Part shown: positions 51,949 through 61,656 of the stretch, one piece after another
Position numbering within the stretch: position 1 is the stretch's first letter
Layout of the letters: every line of letters starts with the position of its first letter
Origin: Marifrigoribacter sp047730175
GTDB taxonomy: Bacteria > Bacteroidota > Bacteroidia > Flavobacteriales > Flavobacteriaceae
Direction of reading: 5' to 3'
Assembly: GCF_047730175.1 (NCBI RefSeq)
Contig: NZ_CP159833.1
Location: 2,480,001 to 2,544,000 of the forward strand
Length of the DNA stretch: 64,000 nt
Translations under genes and position numbers: made by a program
The notes under the pieces: model-generated
Told to the model about the DNA's origin: nothing
Seen by the model: the letters and a program-made list of their open reading frames with translations, nothing else
Database searches by the model: none

Positions 51949-52968
51949 ATGAAAGGAGTTTTACTAGTAAATTTAGGATCACCAGATAGTACTTCAACGA
52001 AGGATGTAAAAAGATACCTTGGAGAATTTTTAATGGATGAACGTGTAATAGATATCGCTTATTGGAAGCGTTATCTGTTGATTAAAGGAATAATTTTAAA
52101 TGTCCGTCCAAAAAAATCTGCTGCTGCCTATAAAAAAATATGGTGGGAGGAAGGATCTCCATTGGTTGTAATTTCAGAACGTTTTTCAAAAAAAATTAGT
52201 AATAAATTAAATATCCCAGTTTCTCTAGCGATGAGATATGGCACTATGAGCATAGAGAAAGGCTTAAAAGAATTGGTGGACCAGGGAGTTGATGAATTAT
52301 TAATAATTCCATTATACCCTCATTATGCTGCTTCATCTTATGAAACAGTTACGGTAAAAGCGGAGCAATTGATTGCTGAAAAATATCCTCAAGTTAACAT
52401 GGATATTTTGCCTCCATTTTATAAAGACCCAGCATATATTAATGCAATGAGCGAAAATATTTCAGATCATTTAAAAGGGTTTGATTATGATCACATTTTG
52501 TTTTCTTATCATGGAATACCTGAGCGGCATATATTTAAAGCAGATCCCACAAACAATCATTGTAAAATAGATGGTAGTTGTTGTGAGCGAAACTCAGTAG
52601 CTCATCATGTGTGTTATCGTCATCAATGTTTTGAAACCACAAAACTTATTGTGAAAAAAATGGGTTTAAAAGAGGGTACTTATAGTAACTCATTTCAATC
52701 TAGGTTATTGAAAGATCCTTGGTTAAAACCTTATACAGATTTTGAATTAGAAAAATTTCCAAAAGAAGGAAAGAAAAAACTTGCAGTTATAACTCCTGCA
52801 TTTGTATCTGATTGTTTGGAAACTCTTGAGGAAATTGCAATGGAAGGAAAAGAAGATTTCCTTGCAGCAGGAGGTAGTACTTATAAGCACATTCCTTGTA
52901 TGAATGATAATGATAATTGGGTAGATGTAAACGTACAATGGATATCAGACTGGAATCAATCTAACTAA
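51949..52968 (+). CDS. hemH: Ferrochelatase
   Basis: Inserts Fe2+ into protoporphyrin IX. The 339 residues hold the catalytic His in FSYHGIPERH and the acidic pair in DCLETLEEIAMEG; the N-terminus GVLLVNLGSPDS is typical. Several Cys (HCKIDGSCCE, HVCYRHQC) resemble the pattern of bacterial ferrochelatases that hold a [2Fe-2S] cluster, which I infer but cannot prove. Longer in-frame TTG starts lie inside the araC gene; the ATG at 51949 is preferred. Confidence 0.95.
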   Translation: MKGVLLVNLGSPDSTSTKDVKRYLGEFLMDERVIDIAYWKRYLLIKGIILNVRPKKSAAAYKKIWWEEGSPLVVISERFSKKISNKLNIPVSLAMRYGTMSIEKGLKELVDQGVDELLIIPLYPHYAASSYETVTVKAEQLIAEKYPQVNMDILPPFYKDPAYINAMSENISDHLKGFDYDHILFSYHGIPERHIFKADPTNNHCKIDGSCCERNSVAHHVCYRHQCFETTKLIVKKMGLKEGTYSNSFQSRLLKDPWLKPYTDFELEKFPKEGKKKLAVITPAFVSDCLETLEEIAMEGKEDFLAAGGSTYKHIPCMNDNDNWVDVNVQWISDWNQSN

Positions 52969-52970
52969 GC

Positions 52971-53522
52971 ATGGATTATTTATACGTTAAATCGCTGCAT
53001 ATTATTTTTATAACGACCTGGTTTGCTGGCTTGTTTTATATTATTCGGTTATTTATCTATTTTAAAGAAGCAGAAAAAAAAGAGTCTCCTGCCAAAGAAA
53101 TTTTACAACAACAATATCAATTAATGACTAAAAGGCTTTGGTATATAATTACATGGCCTTCAGCTATTTTAGCAACACTTTTTGCTGTTTGGTTATTAGT
53201 TTTAAATCCTGAATGGTTAAACTTTGGTTGGATGCAAATTAAACTAGGATTTGTATTGTTACTTTTTGTTTACCACGGTGTTTGTCAGTTAATGTATAAT
53301 CAAACTCAAAAGGGATATTTAAAATTTTCTTCATTTTCGCTAAGAGTTTGGAATGAAGTTGCGACCATTATACTATTTGCATGTACCTTTTTGGTTGTGT
53401 TAAAAAACTCAATAGGATGGGTTTTTGGTGTTGCAGGTATTATAGGTGTTGGAATTTTATTAATGTTAGGCGTAAAATTATATAAGAATCTTCGGAAAAA
53501 GAAAAACTGGGATAAATCTTAA
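52971..53522 (+). CDS. hemJ: Protoporphyrinogen IX oxidase HemJ
   Basis: Membrane protoporphyrinogen oxidase of the HemJ (CopD-like) family, 183 residues with four transmembrane helices. Its start YLYVKSLHIIFITTWFAGLFY holds the conserved His and Trp-Phe-Ala-Gly, and MTKRLWYIITWPS the Arg-Leu-W motif. It starts two bases after the hemH stop. The order hemH-hemJ joins the last two steps of heme synthesis and shows that the HemJ route, not HemG or HemY, is used here. Confidence 0.88.
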   Translation: MDYLYVKSLHIIFITTWFAGLFYIIRLFIYFKEAEKKESPAKEILQQQYQLMTKRLWYIITWPSAILATLFAVWLLVLNPEWLNFGWMQIKLGFVLLLFVYHGVCQLMYNQTQKGYLKFSSFSLRVWNEVATIILFACTFLVVLKNSIGWVFGVAGIIGVGILLMLGVKLYKNLRKKKNWDKS

Positions 53523-53524
53523 TA

Positions 53525-54538
53525 TTATAGATTGATTTCTTTTGAAAGGAATTGATAAAAGGAAGTGGCAATAAAGAATATAATACTTACCACAAAAGAA
53601 AAGCTTATTATTAAAAATAGAATAGGTAGACTAAATAGTAAGAAGCTTAAAGGAAGTAACACTCCAAACACTACAAGAAATATAAAGATATAATATAAAT
53701 AACTCATTACACGAGGTAATTTACTTACGGAATCATCTTGTAATTGATATAGCTTCGGTAACACTTCATTAGACATATAATCTCCAAGTTTTGATAGAAA
53801 GACTTCGTTAAAAGAAGAATCCTCAAAAGTTTCTCTATCGATATTATTTGCTAATGCAATAATTTCATCTTGATGTCTTTCATGCACAGATTCTATATCA
53901 AGTGTTCCTTTATAGACACCAAACTTATAACCAAAATAATATAAAAGACCCGTACCACATTTGTGTTCTAACCATTTCTCAACTAATTCGTTGTTATAAA
54001 TTTTAGGGTACAGTAAAATTTTAGGAATTTTCTTTTCTTTGGGTTTTGAGTATAATAATGATTTTAGTTCTAAATATAAATTTTCAGTATCTCCGTAATG
54101 ATGACTTTCTTGTAAAAATTCGATGGCAAGTTTAGATTTTCCTTTGTAAAACTCTTTTACATTAAAAAAGGTAAGCCCATCAAATTCGTCATCAATATAT
54201 TCTTTTAATCCAGGAAGCCACATTTTTGAATCTAATAAAATTTCAACAATGCTTCTAAAATTATGCATCTTTTGTGTGACCTTACTTAAGTTGTCAACTA
54301 TTGTCAATCGATTATTCTTTATGCCAACTATTGACGCTGTCAAATAAACCATGATAATAGCTGAAAGAAAACCACTAATACTTATAAATATAGTAGATGA
54401 GTCCTTTAAAATTGTTATAAAATCTTGATTAACATTCGTTTTTTGCCAAAGAAGAAAAACTAGAGTAATACAAAGAAGGCCACTAAATACCAATGGTATA
54501 AGGCTAAACAAATCCTTAAAGAAATATTTATTTCTCAT
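53525..54538 (-). CDS. Unrecognised membrane protein (337 aa)
   Basis: No family was recognised. Two hydrophobic helices (about 11-29 and 44-70) and two near the C-terminus (about 277-300 and 303-330) flank a soluble charged segment with KKIPKILLYPKIYNNELVEKW. It has no signal peptide or catalytic motif that I can name. Convergent with hemJ; only 2 bp separate the stops. The spacer 54539-54753 upstream holds an AT palindrome (54564-54586) and no gene. It could be a stand-alone envelope protein of unknown role. Confidence 0.65.
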   Translation of the reverse strand: MRNKYFFKDLFSLIPLVFSGLLCITLVFLLWQKTNVNQDFITILKDSSTIFISISGFLSAIIMVYLTASIVGIKNNRLTIVDNLSKVTQKMHNFRSIVEILLDSKMWLPGLKEYIDDEFDGLTFFNVKEFYKGKSKLAIEFLQESHHYGDTENLYLELKSLLYSKPKEKKIPKILLYPKIYNNELVEKWLEHKCGTGLLYYFGYKFGVYKGTLDIESVHERHQDEIIALANNIDRETFEDSSFNEVFLSKLGDYMSNEVLPKLYQLQDDSVSKLPRVMSYLYYIFIFLVVFGVLLPLSFLLFSLPILFLIISFSFVVSIIFFIATSFYQFLSKEINL

Positions 54539-54753
54539 ATTTATATAAAAACTATAATTTTTTAGTCTATTTTATTAATAAAATAGGGAGTTGGTTAATG
54601 TCTCAAACTAAAAATTACAACTAAATTGTTTTTTTTAAATCAATTCCAAAAATAAGTATTTTTCTTACATATTGTAGTAATAAACCTACAAATCGACATT
54701 TAGCAGTTATTACCGATGAAGTACATGTTTTTTGTAGTCTAAAGTTTTAAACA

Positions 54754-56460
54754 TTAGAAACCTACAGCGGTATCATCACCTCTAAAATCAGCTCCTCCTT
54801 CTAATTTTCCATCAGGAAGTACTAAAATTGCGTCTACTTTCCCAATAATTGGATCAACTTTCGTGTTAATAGGATATCCCTTTTCTTCTAATTTCTGAAT
54901 AAGCTCTAAGGAAAATCGATCTTTTTCATAGCGAATGGCATCTGGAAGCCATTGATGATGAAAACGAGGCGCATTTACAGCTTCTTGCATGGTCATATCA
55001 TATTCATACACATTTAATATTGTCTGTAAAACAGAGGTAATTATTGTTGATCCGCCTGGAGTACCAACCACCATCCAAAGCTTACCTTCTTTTTCAACAA
55101 TGGTAGGTGTCATTGAACTTAACATTCTTTTTTGAGGCGCAATAGAATTGGCTTCTCCACCTATCAATCCATAAATATTGGGTGCCCCAGGTTTTGAGCT
55201 AAAATCATCCATTTCATTATTTAAAAAGAAGCCTAAATTATTTGTATATAATTTCGAACCAAAACCAGAATTTAAGGTTGTAGTTACAGCAACGGCATTT
55301 CCAAACTTATCAACGATAGAATAATGAGTAGTTTGTGGGCTTTCATAACCAACAATATCTCCACGGCTAACACTATCTGAAGGGGTTGCTTTTTCAAAAG
55401 AAAAATCACTCATTCGGTTATTTAAATAATTAACAGAAAGTAAGGTGTCTACTGGGATCTTAATGAAATCAGGATCTCCTAAAAAGTAACTTCTATCTGC
55501 ATAGGCACGTCTTTCAGCTTCAACAATTAATTGGATCGCTTTTTCAGAATTATGTTCATAATCAGAAATAGCATAGGGCTCTATCATTTTTAATATTTGT
55601 GCCAAACAAATTCCACCACTTGAGGGAGGTGACATAGAGATAATATTTAAATCTTTATAGGTAAATTCAATCGGTTCTCTCCATTCTGCTTCGTATGCAT
55701 TTAGATCTTCTATGGTCATTATACCATTTTTTGATTTCATGAAAGCTATTAACTTTTCAGCAGTTTCACCTTGGTAAAATTCAGACCTTCCATTGGTTGC
55801 AATTCTTTGTAAAGTATTGGCTAAAGCTATATTTTTAATAGTATCACCAAGTGTATAAGTTTCAGTATATAAAGAGGCTTCTTGATTTACTTCTTCAATA
55901 ATATCTTTATACTTTTTTAGCTTTTCAGATGTTTTTTCAGTTACGATATAACCTTTCATAGCTAATTTAATTACAGGCTCTAGAATCTCATCCATCGGTA
56001 AAGAACCAAATTTTTCATGCACAGCAAAAATTCCTGCAATAGTACCAGGAACTCCTACTGCAAGTCCGCCTACGGAACTTTTCTTAGATAGAAATTCACC
56101 CTTTTCATCCAAATACATATCTCTTGTTGAAGCTAATGGAGCTTTTTCTCTAAAATCTAAAGCGCCTACTTCTTCGTATTGAGTTCTATAGACCATGAAT
56201 CCACCGCCACCTAAATTTCCAGCATAAGGATAAGTAACCGCTAAAGCCATTTCGGTAGCAACCATGGCATCAAAAGCATTACCGCCTTTTTCTAATATTT
56301 CTGAACCAATTCTAGAGGCTTCTTTTGTAGCAGAAACCACCATAGCATTATCTGTAATTAAACCGTTAATAGGTTCAGAATCTGTTAGTATGGGAGTTTT
56401 GGTATTTTGTTTACATGCAGTTAACCACAGGAAACTAAATATGAAAAGTAATAGCCTCAT
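54754..56460 (-). CDS. ggt: Gamma-glutamyltransferase lipoprotein
   Basis: Autoprocessing Ntn-hydrolase that cleaves glutathione and transfers the gamma-glutamyl group. The 568 residues begin with a lipoprotein signal with lipobox LTAC (Cys16), so it is probably membrane-anchored and faces outward. The processing site is before Thr377 in PQ|TTHYSIVD, the new N-terminal nucleophile of the small subunit. Conserved NLGGGGFMVY at 82-91 and later SGFGSKL and SSMTPTIV are present. It is followed immediately (2 bp) by the AcpH-like gene on the upstream side of the same strand. Confidence 0.95.
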   Translation of the reverse strand: MRLLLFIFSFLWLTACKQNTKTPILTDSEPINGLITDNAMVVSATKEASRIGSEILEKGGNAFDAMVATEMALAVTYPYAGNLGGGGFMVYRTQYEEVGALDFREKAPLASTRDMYLDEKGEFLSKKSSVGGLAVGVPGTIAGIFAVHEKFGSLPMDEILEPVIKLAMKGYIVTEKTSEKLKKYKDIIEEVNQEASLYTETYTLGDTIKNIALANTLQRIATNGRSEFYQGETAEKLIAFMKSKNGIMTIEDLNAYEAEWREPIEFTYKDLNIISMSPPSSGGICLAQILKMIEPYAISDYEHNSEKAIQLIVEAERRAYADRSYFLGDPDFIKIPVDTLLSVNYLNNRMSDFSFEKATPSDSVSRGDIVGYESPQTTHYSIVDKFGNAVAVTTTLNSGFGSKLYTNNLGFFLNNEMDDFSSKPGAPNIYGLIGGEANSIAPQKRMLSSMTPTIVEKEGKLWMVVGTPGGSTIITSVLQTILNVYEYDMTMQEAVNAPRFHHQWLPDAIRYEKDRFSLELIQKLEEKGYPINTKVDPIIGKVDAILVLPDGKLEGGADFRGDDTAVGF

Positions 56461-56462
56461 AA

Positions 56463-57062
56463 TTATTTATTTAATTGTTTTAGTTCTATTAATTTGTTTT
56501 CAGAAAAGGTTCTTAACTCTTCAAAAAAGGAGGAGAATTCTTCTTCAAATTCTGAATAATATTTTTCAAGCTCAAGCACGGCAAAATTAATATTTGTCTC
56601 ACTTTTGATTCTTCTACTCATCAGATTTAAAATATTGCTTATACCTGAAATCGATTTATAGCTAAGCAGCCAATTATCAGAAATCATATAAGGCATCATT
56701 CTTTTAATACGACTGGGTAAAATTTCATAACTATTGCGTAATAATTCATAAAAATTTTCAACATACTCATCTAATGGTAATGGATGGTATGTACTCCAAT
56801 TTTTCGCTAAATAATGATCGTATAATATATCAACGATAACACCACTATAATGACCATGATTTTTGTGCAGTCTTTTTGTACTTAATCGAACGGTAGGGTG
56901 ATGGTCGGTGTAGCTGTCAATCCCTCTATGTAAAAGGATTCCTTTTTGAATACTTAAGGGAAATTCTTTGTATTTTTTTCCTTTAATTCCATCTGCAATA
57001 AAGTTGCCAATTATAACGCCTTCCTCTTCGCCAGATAGATAGATATGTGCTAAAAAATTCAT
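56463..57062 (-). CDS. acpH: Acyl carrier protein phosphodiesterase-like hydrolase (AcpH/DUF479)
   Basis: A 199-residue HD-like metalloprotein of the AcpH family, thought to remove the phosphopantetheine arm of ACP. The signature NFLAHIYLSG is at the start, NFIADGIKGKKY near 20-35, then 'LLHRGIDSYTDHHP' and HYSGVIVDILYDHYLAKNW with the conserved Asp and His. The ATG at 57062 (MNFLAH) is chosen because it fits the family start; a TTG at 57071 is in frame. It precedes ggt by 2 bp and probably shares its transcript. Confidence 0.85.
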   Translation of the reverse strand: MNFLAHIYLSGEEEGVIIGNFIADGIKGKKYKEFPLSIQKGILLHRGIDSYTDHHPTVRLSTKRLHKNHGHYSGVIVDILYDHYLAKNWSTYHPLPLDEYVENFYELLRNSYEILPSRIKRMMPYMISDNWLLSYKSISGISNILNLMSRRIKSETNINFAVLELEKYYSEFEEEFSSFFEELRTFSENKLIELKQLNK

Positions 57063-57108
57063 GAAGCACAATTTACAAAATGTACCCGAAGTTTTTGATT
57101 TTAAAAAG

Positions 57109-57116
57109 TATATTTG
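57109..57116 (+). promoter_or_regulatory. Putative -7 element of glmM
   Basis: TATATTTG matches TAnnTTTG and lies 16 bp before the ATG at 57133. No TTG is at the expected -33 spacing. Confidence 0.4.
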
Positions 57117-57132
57117 TTAAAAATTACTATGT

Positions 57133-58521
57133 ATGACCTTAATTAAGTCCATTTCAGGAATTCGAGGAACCATTGGAGGTTCTCAAGGAGAAAACTTAAC
57201 TCCTATTGACGCTGTAAAATATGCAGCTGCATATGGAACTTGGGTTCGAAATAGAAGAAATAAAGAAGATTATAGAGTGGTGGTAGGCCGTGATGCAAGA
57301 ATTTCGGGAGAGATGATTCAGCAACTTGTGATGAATACATTGGTTGGACTTGGAATACATGTAATTGATCTTGATTTATCTACAACACCCACGGTTGAAA
57401 TGGCTGTTACGATGGAACATGCCGATGGAGGAATTATTCTTACCGCAAGTCATAACCCAAAACAATGGAATGCTTTAAAATTATTAAATGAAAAAGGGGA
57501 GTTTTTAGATGCTGCTGCTGGACAAGAAATTTTAGATTTAGCCGAGGGCGATGATATCACTTTTGCTGATGTAGATTCCTTAGGTAAAATCACTAAAAAT
57601 AATGCGTATATAGATTTACATATTGAAGAAATATTGAACCTTCCTTTAGTAAATGTACAAGCGATAAAAGAAGCTAAATTTAAAGTAGTGGTTGATGGAG
57701 TTAATTCAACGGGTGGAATTGCAGTTCCATTACTGCTAGAAGCTTTAGGAGTGCATCCAGTAAAGTTATTTTGTGAACCTACAGGTCATTTTCCGCACAA
57801 TCCAGAACCTTTAAAAGAACACCTTACCGATTTAATGGAAATGGTGGTTGCAGAAAGAGCCGACTTTGGACTCGTTGTAGATCCAGATGTTGATCGTCTT
57901 GCTTTTGTAGATGAAAATGGAGAGATGTTCGGGGAAGAATATACATTGGTTGCTGTTGCAGATTATGTATTACAGCACAATCCAGGGAATACAGTATCTA
58001 ACATGTCTTCCACAAGAGCGCTACGCGACGTTACTGAAAAATACAAGGGTTCTTATAGTGCCAGTGCTGTGGGTGAAGTGAATGTAGTTACCTTGATGAA
58101 AGAAACGAATGCAGTTATTGGAGGAGAAGGGAATGGAGGAATTATTTATCCAGAATTACACTACGGAAGAGATAGTTTAGTAGGGATTGCATTATTTTTA
58201 AGTTTCTTAGCTGATAATTATGATTCGGTGAGTCAACTTCGGAAAAAATATCCTGCTTATTATATGAGCAAAAAGAAAATACAATTAACACCTAGTTTAG
58301 ATGTTGATGCTATCCTGAATGCTATGGAACAAAAATATGCTTCAGAAGAAATTACAACAATTGACGGGGTAAAAATTGATTTCCCTGAAAATTGGGTTCA
58401 CTTAAGAAAATCGAATACAGAACCCATTATAAGAATATACACGGAAGCAAAAACACAGGAAATAGCAGATGCATTAGCAGATCGATTTATTTCAGAAATT
58501 AATGAAACAGCTAATTCATAA
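57133..58521 (+). CDS. glmM: Phosphoglucosamine mutase
   Basis: Interconverts glucosamine-6-phosphate and glucosamine-1-phosphate for UDP-GlcNAc and cell-wall synthesis. The 462 residues carry the active Ser106 in TASHNP, the metal-binding DPDVDRLAF, GEGNGGI and the C-terminal phosphate loop RKSNTEPIIRIYTEA. Flavobacterial members of this alpha-phosphohexomutase family carry out this reaction; phosphomannomutase activity cannot be excluded. The class V aminotransferase gene follows after 21 bp. Confidence 0.92.
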   Translation: MTLIKSISGIRGTIGGSQGENLTPIDAVKYAAAYGTWVRNRRNKEDYRVVVGRDARISGEMIQQLVMNTLVGLGIHVIDLDLSTTPTVEMAVTMEHADGGIILTASHNPKQWNALKLLNEKGEFLDAAAGQEILDLAEGDDITFADVDSLGKITKNNAYIDLHIEEILNLPLVNVQAIKEAKFKVVVDGVNSTGGIAVPLLLEALGVHPVKLFCEPTGHFPHNPEPLKEHLTDLMEMVVAERADFGLVVDPDVDRLAFVDENGEMFGEEYTLVAVADYVLQHNPGNTVSNMSSTRALRDVTEKYKGSYSASAVGEVNVVTLMKETNAVIGGEGNGGIIYPELHYGRDSLVGIALFLSFLADNYDSVSQLRKKYPAYYMSKKKIQLTPSLDVDAILNAMEQKYASEEITTIDGVKIDFPENWVHLRKSNTEPIIRIYTEAKTQEIADALADRFISEINETANS

Positions 58522-58542
58522 TAACATTTAAAAACTTTATCT

Positions 58543-60033
58543 ATGTTAACTCCTATCGAAATTGAAAGAACAGAGCTTGAAACGTATTTTGAATCGTTTC
58601 GTGAAAATATTTTAGGAATTAATCAAACATTTGTTTCTCCTTATGGAACAAAAGATATTGTTTATGTAGATTGGACCGCTAGTGGTAGACTTTATAGACC
58701 TATCGAAGAAAAGATGATGAATGATTTTGGTCCTTTTGTAGCGAATACACATACAGAAACAACCTATTGTGGAACTTTAATGACGACGGCGTATCACAAG
58801 GCCCGTAAAATTATTAAGAACCATGTGAATGCAGGTGCTGACGATGTGTTTTTAGCTTGTGGAACTGGGATGACTGGAGCGGTTAATAAATTTCAACGAA
58901 TTTTAGGATTAAAAGTTCCTGAAGGATTGAAAGATATTGTGACGATTGATGAAAAAGATAGACCTATTGTTTTTATTTCGCATATGGAACATCATAGCAA
59001 TCAGACTTCTTGGTTAGAAACGATTGCTAAAGTAGAAGTAATTCCTTGTGATGAAGAAGGTAAGTTATGCCTTGAAAATTTAGAAATATTACTGAATAAA
59101 TACAAAGATGTTAAAGTAAAAATTGCTTCCATTACCTCATGTTCGAATGTAACTGGAATTAAAACAGAATTTCATGAAGTTGCAAAATTAATGCATCAAC
59201 ATGACGGCTTATGTTTTGTAGATTTTGCATGTTCTGCACCTTATGTAGAAATAAATATGCATCCAGAAGATAAAGATGCTTATTTAGATGCAATTTTCTT
59301 TTCTCCACATAAATTTTTAGGTGGTCCAGGAACCAATGGTGTACTTATTTTTGATAGTAAATTGTATCATAATACGGTGCCAGATAATCCAGGTGGAGGC
59401 ACTGTTAGTTGGACTACGCCATGGGGAGATCATAAATTCTTAGATAATATTGAAGATAGAGAAGATGGAGGAACCCCAGGATTTTTACAAGTGATAAAAA
59501 CCTCACTTGCTGTAAAGTTAAAAGAAAAAATGGGTATTAATAACATACTTAAACGTGAGGAAGAAATCGTTAAGCATGTTTTTAGAAGTCTAAGAAATAG
59601 ACCCAATATTTCCATCTTAGCAGATCATATTGAGAATAGGCTAGGGGTCATCTCTTTAATAATAGGAGATTTGCATCATGAATTGGCGGTTAAAATATTG
59701 AATGATAGATTTGGTGTTCAGTCGAGAGGTGGATGCAGTTGTGCTGGCACTTATGGACACTATCTATTAAAAATTGATCAACAAAAATCAAACGAAATAA
59801 TTGGAAAACTAGTGGATGGTACTTGCGAAATGAAACCAGGTTGGGTTCGTTTTTCTATTCATCCTACTACTAGCACTAATGAAATAGCATATGTTTGTAA
59901 TAGCATCATCGAGCTTTCTGAAAATCATGAAGAATGGATGAAAGAGTATCTTTTAAAAGATGGAAAATACATTCATCAATCTGAAGAGTTAAATCCAAGA
60001 ATAGATATATCTGAAAATTGGTTTGAACTTTAG
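58543..60033 (+). CDS. Class V aminotransferase/cysteine desulfurase-like enzyme
   Basis: PLP enzyme of fold type I, 496 residues. PLP Lys257 lies in FFSPHKFLGG, the base-stacking His in SHMEHHSNQ near 150, and a Cys motif RGGCSCAG near residue 398. The Cys corresponds to the persulfide-forming Cys of cysteine desulfurases, but the protein is longer than SufS or IscS and more like the uncharacterised class V group in Bacteroidota. Substrate may be cysteine, selenocysteine or kynurenine-like. It ends two bases before the stop of the convergent acyltransferase gene. Confidence 0.85.
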   Translation: MLTPIEIERTELETYFESFRENILGINQTFVSPYGTKDIVYVDWTASGRLYRPIEEKMMNDFGPFVANTHTETTYCGTLMTTAYHKARKIIKNHVNAGADDVFLACGTGMTGAVNKFQRILGLKVPEGLKDIVTIDEKDRPIVFISHMEHHSNQTSWLETIAKVEVIPCDEEGKLCLENLEILLNKYKDVKVKIASITSCSNVTGIKTEFHEVAKLMHQHDGLCFVDFACSAPYVEINMHPEDKDAYLDAIFFSPHKFLGGPGTNGVLIFDSKLYHNTVPDNPGGGTVSWTTPWGDHKFLDNIEDREDGGTPGFLQVIKTSLAVKLKEKMGINNILKREEEIVKHVFRSLRNRPNISILADHIENRLGVISLIIGDLHHELAVKILNDRFGVQSRGGCSCAGTYGHYLLKIDQQKSNEIIGKLVDGTCEMKPGWVRFSIHPTTSTNEIAYVCNSIIELSENHEEWMKEYLLKDGKYIHQSEELNPRIDISENWFEL

Positions 60034-60034
60034 A

Positions 60035-60925
60035 TTATTGAAACTGTTCAGGAATATTATCTCTATGTTTCCAACGCTTGTGCGTCCATAAATAAAATTC
60101 GGGTGCTTCTCTAATTTGTTCCTCTAGCGCCTTTGTAAAAATGTCAGTAATTTCGTAATCTTTATATTCATTTGGGTTTAGAGTAATTGTAGTAAAAGTA
60201 GTTTCATAATGCCCTCTTTTTAATTTCTTAACAAGGAAATAAACCACCGCCATATCTAATCTTTTCGCTAATAATTCTGCTCCAGTATGTACAGGGACTT
60301 TTACACCCATAAACTCACTCCAATGAAATGCTTTATCTTTTTTAGGTGATTGATCTGAAAGAAAACCATTGATGGTTAATTCTCCTATCTCTTTCGATTT
60401 TGTTAATATTTCAAAAGTCTCTTTGGTCGTTACTAAATGAGTATCATACTTCGCTCTTATTCTTTGTACTAGACGATCAAAATAGGCATTAGCTAACCTT
60501 TTATATATTGCATATCCTTTGTGATTTACGTATTTCTGCATGATAAAAATCCATTCCCAACTTGCATAATGTGCACACATTAAAATTATACTTTTATTCT
60601 CTTTCTCAATATTTTTAATTTCTTCAATATTAGTAAAAGCAAATCGTTTAATGATTTCTTCTTCAGAAATAGAAAGAGTTTTTATCGATTCAACTAACAT
60701 ATCACAGAGGTGGCGATAGAATTTTTTTGCAATATTTTTTCGCTCTTCGGAAGTCTTTTCAGGAAAAACTATGTGTAAATTTTCAAAAACCACCTTTTTT
60801 CGATATCCAAAAACGTAATATAATGGATAATATAATAAAGTAGAAACTCTATATAGCCATTTCATTGGGAGTATAGAGGTAATCCATAAAAAAGGATACA
60901 CTAGTATATAAATTAGTAATTGCAT
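60035..60925 (-). CDS. Lysophospholipid/lipid A acyltransferase (LpxL/HtrB family)
   Basis: A membrane-associated acyltransferase of 296 residues. The catalytic HxxxxD/E motif is His119-Glu124 in CAHYASWEW. An N-terminal hydrophobic anchor (about 1-22) and the pattern NLHIVFPEKTSEERK near 49-63 are typical of lauroyl acyltransferases that add secondary acyl chains to lipid A. The exact chain and acceptor are unknown. It is convergent with the class V gene and diverges from the rhomboid gene. Confidence 0.88.
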   Translation of the reverse strand: MQLLIYILVYPFLWITSILPMKWLYRVSTLLYYPLYYVFGYRKKVVFENLHIVFPEKTSEERKNIAKKFYRHLCDMLVESIKTLSISEEEIIKRFAFTNIEEIKNIEKENKSIILMCAHYASWEWIFIMQKYVNHKGYAIYKRLANAYFDRLVQRIRAKYDTHLVTTKETFEILTKSKEIGELTINGFLSDQSPKKDKAFHWSEFMGVKVPVHTGAELLAKRLDMAVVYFLVKKLKRGHYETTFTTITLNPNEYKDYEITDIFTKALEEQIREAPEFYLWTHKRWKHRDNIPEQFQ

Positions 60926-60980
60926 AGTTTAATTTACAGCAAAACTAACTAAATTTATTGCAAAATTAAATATATATTTT

Positions 60981-61631
60981 ATGCAAGATATGAATATAGC
61001 AACGATGGTTATTATTGTTGCAAATGTGTTAATGTCAATAAAAGGATTTAGCGATTTTTCATTTTTTGAAAAATTTAAGTTTAACATTGCAGGGATCCAT
61101 AAAGGAGAAAAAATTAGAATGTTTAGTTCTGGTTTTTTACATGCAGATTACCAGCATTTATTTTTTAACATGTTAACGCTTTATTTCTTTGCTGATATCG
61201 TTATTGTATCTGTAGGTGTGTTCAAATTTATATTGATATATATCTTGAGTTTGCTCGTAGGAAATTTTTTATCTTTTATTTTTCACAAAAATGAATATCA
61301 TTATAGTGCCATTGGAGCGAGTGGAGCAGTGACGGGTATTTTGTACTCAGCCATTTTATTTTACCCAGATATGGGCTTGTATTTATTTTTTATTCCTATA
61401 GCAATACCTGCTTGGATCTTCGGAATATTATACCTGTTATTTTCAATCTATGGAATGAAAAAAAGTATAGGAAATATTGGACATGATGCTCATTTTGGTG
61501 GTGCGATTGCAGGATATGTTTTAACGATATTATTTGCGCCGGGCTTATTACAAACACATTTATGGATAGTCATTTTATTAGCTGTTCCTATTGTGTTGTT
61601 ATTTATTTTGATGAAGCTTAAGAAAATTTAG
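60981..61631 (+). CDS. Rhomboid family intramembrane serine protease
   Basis: A 216-residue polytopic membrane protease. The catalytic dyad is Ser114 in GASGAVTG and His171 in GHDAHFGGAIAG. The oxyanion motif HLFFNM at 59-64 gives the conserved HxxxN. Six helices are visible. Substrate unknown. It stands as a single gene with its ATG at 60981. Confidence 0.92.
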   Translation: MQDMNIATMVIIVANVLMSIKGFSDFSFFEKFKFNIAGIHKGEKIRMFSSGFLHADYQHLFFNMLTLYFFADIVIVSVGVFKFILIYILSLLVGNFLSFIFHKNEYHYSAIGASGAVTGILYSAILFYPDMGLYLFFIPIAIPAWIFGILYLLFSIYGMKKSIGNIGHDAHFGGAIAGYVLTILFAPGLLQTHLWIVILLAVPIVLLFILMKLKKI

Positions 61632-61656
61632 GGTATTTTTTTTGAAGTTATTATCC

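Noticed and set aside
54564..54586. AT palindrome as terminator
   Set aside because: AT-only stem with no T tract and not placed after a stop.
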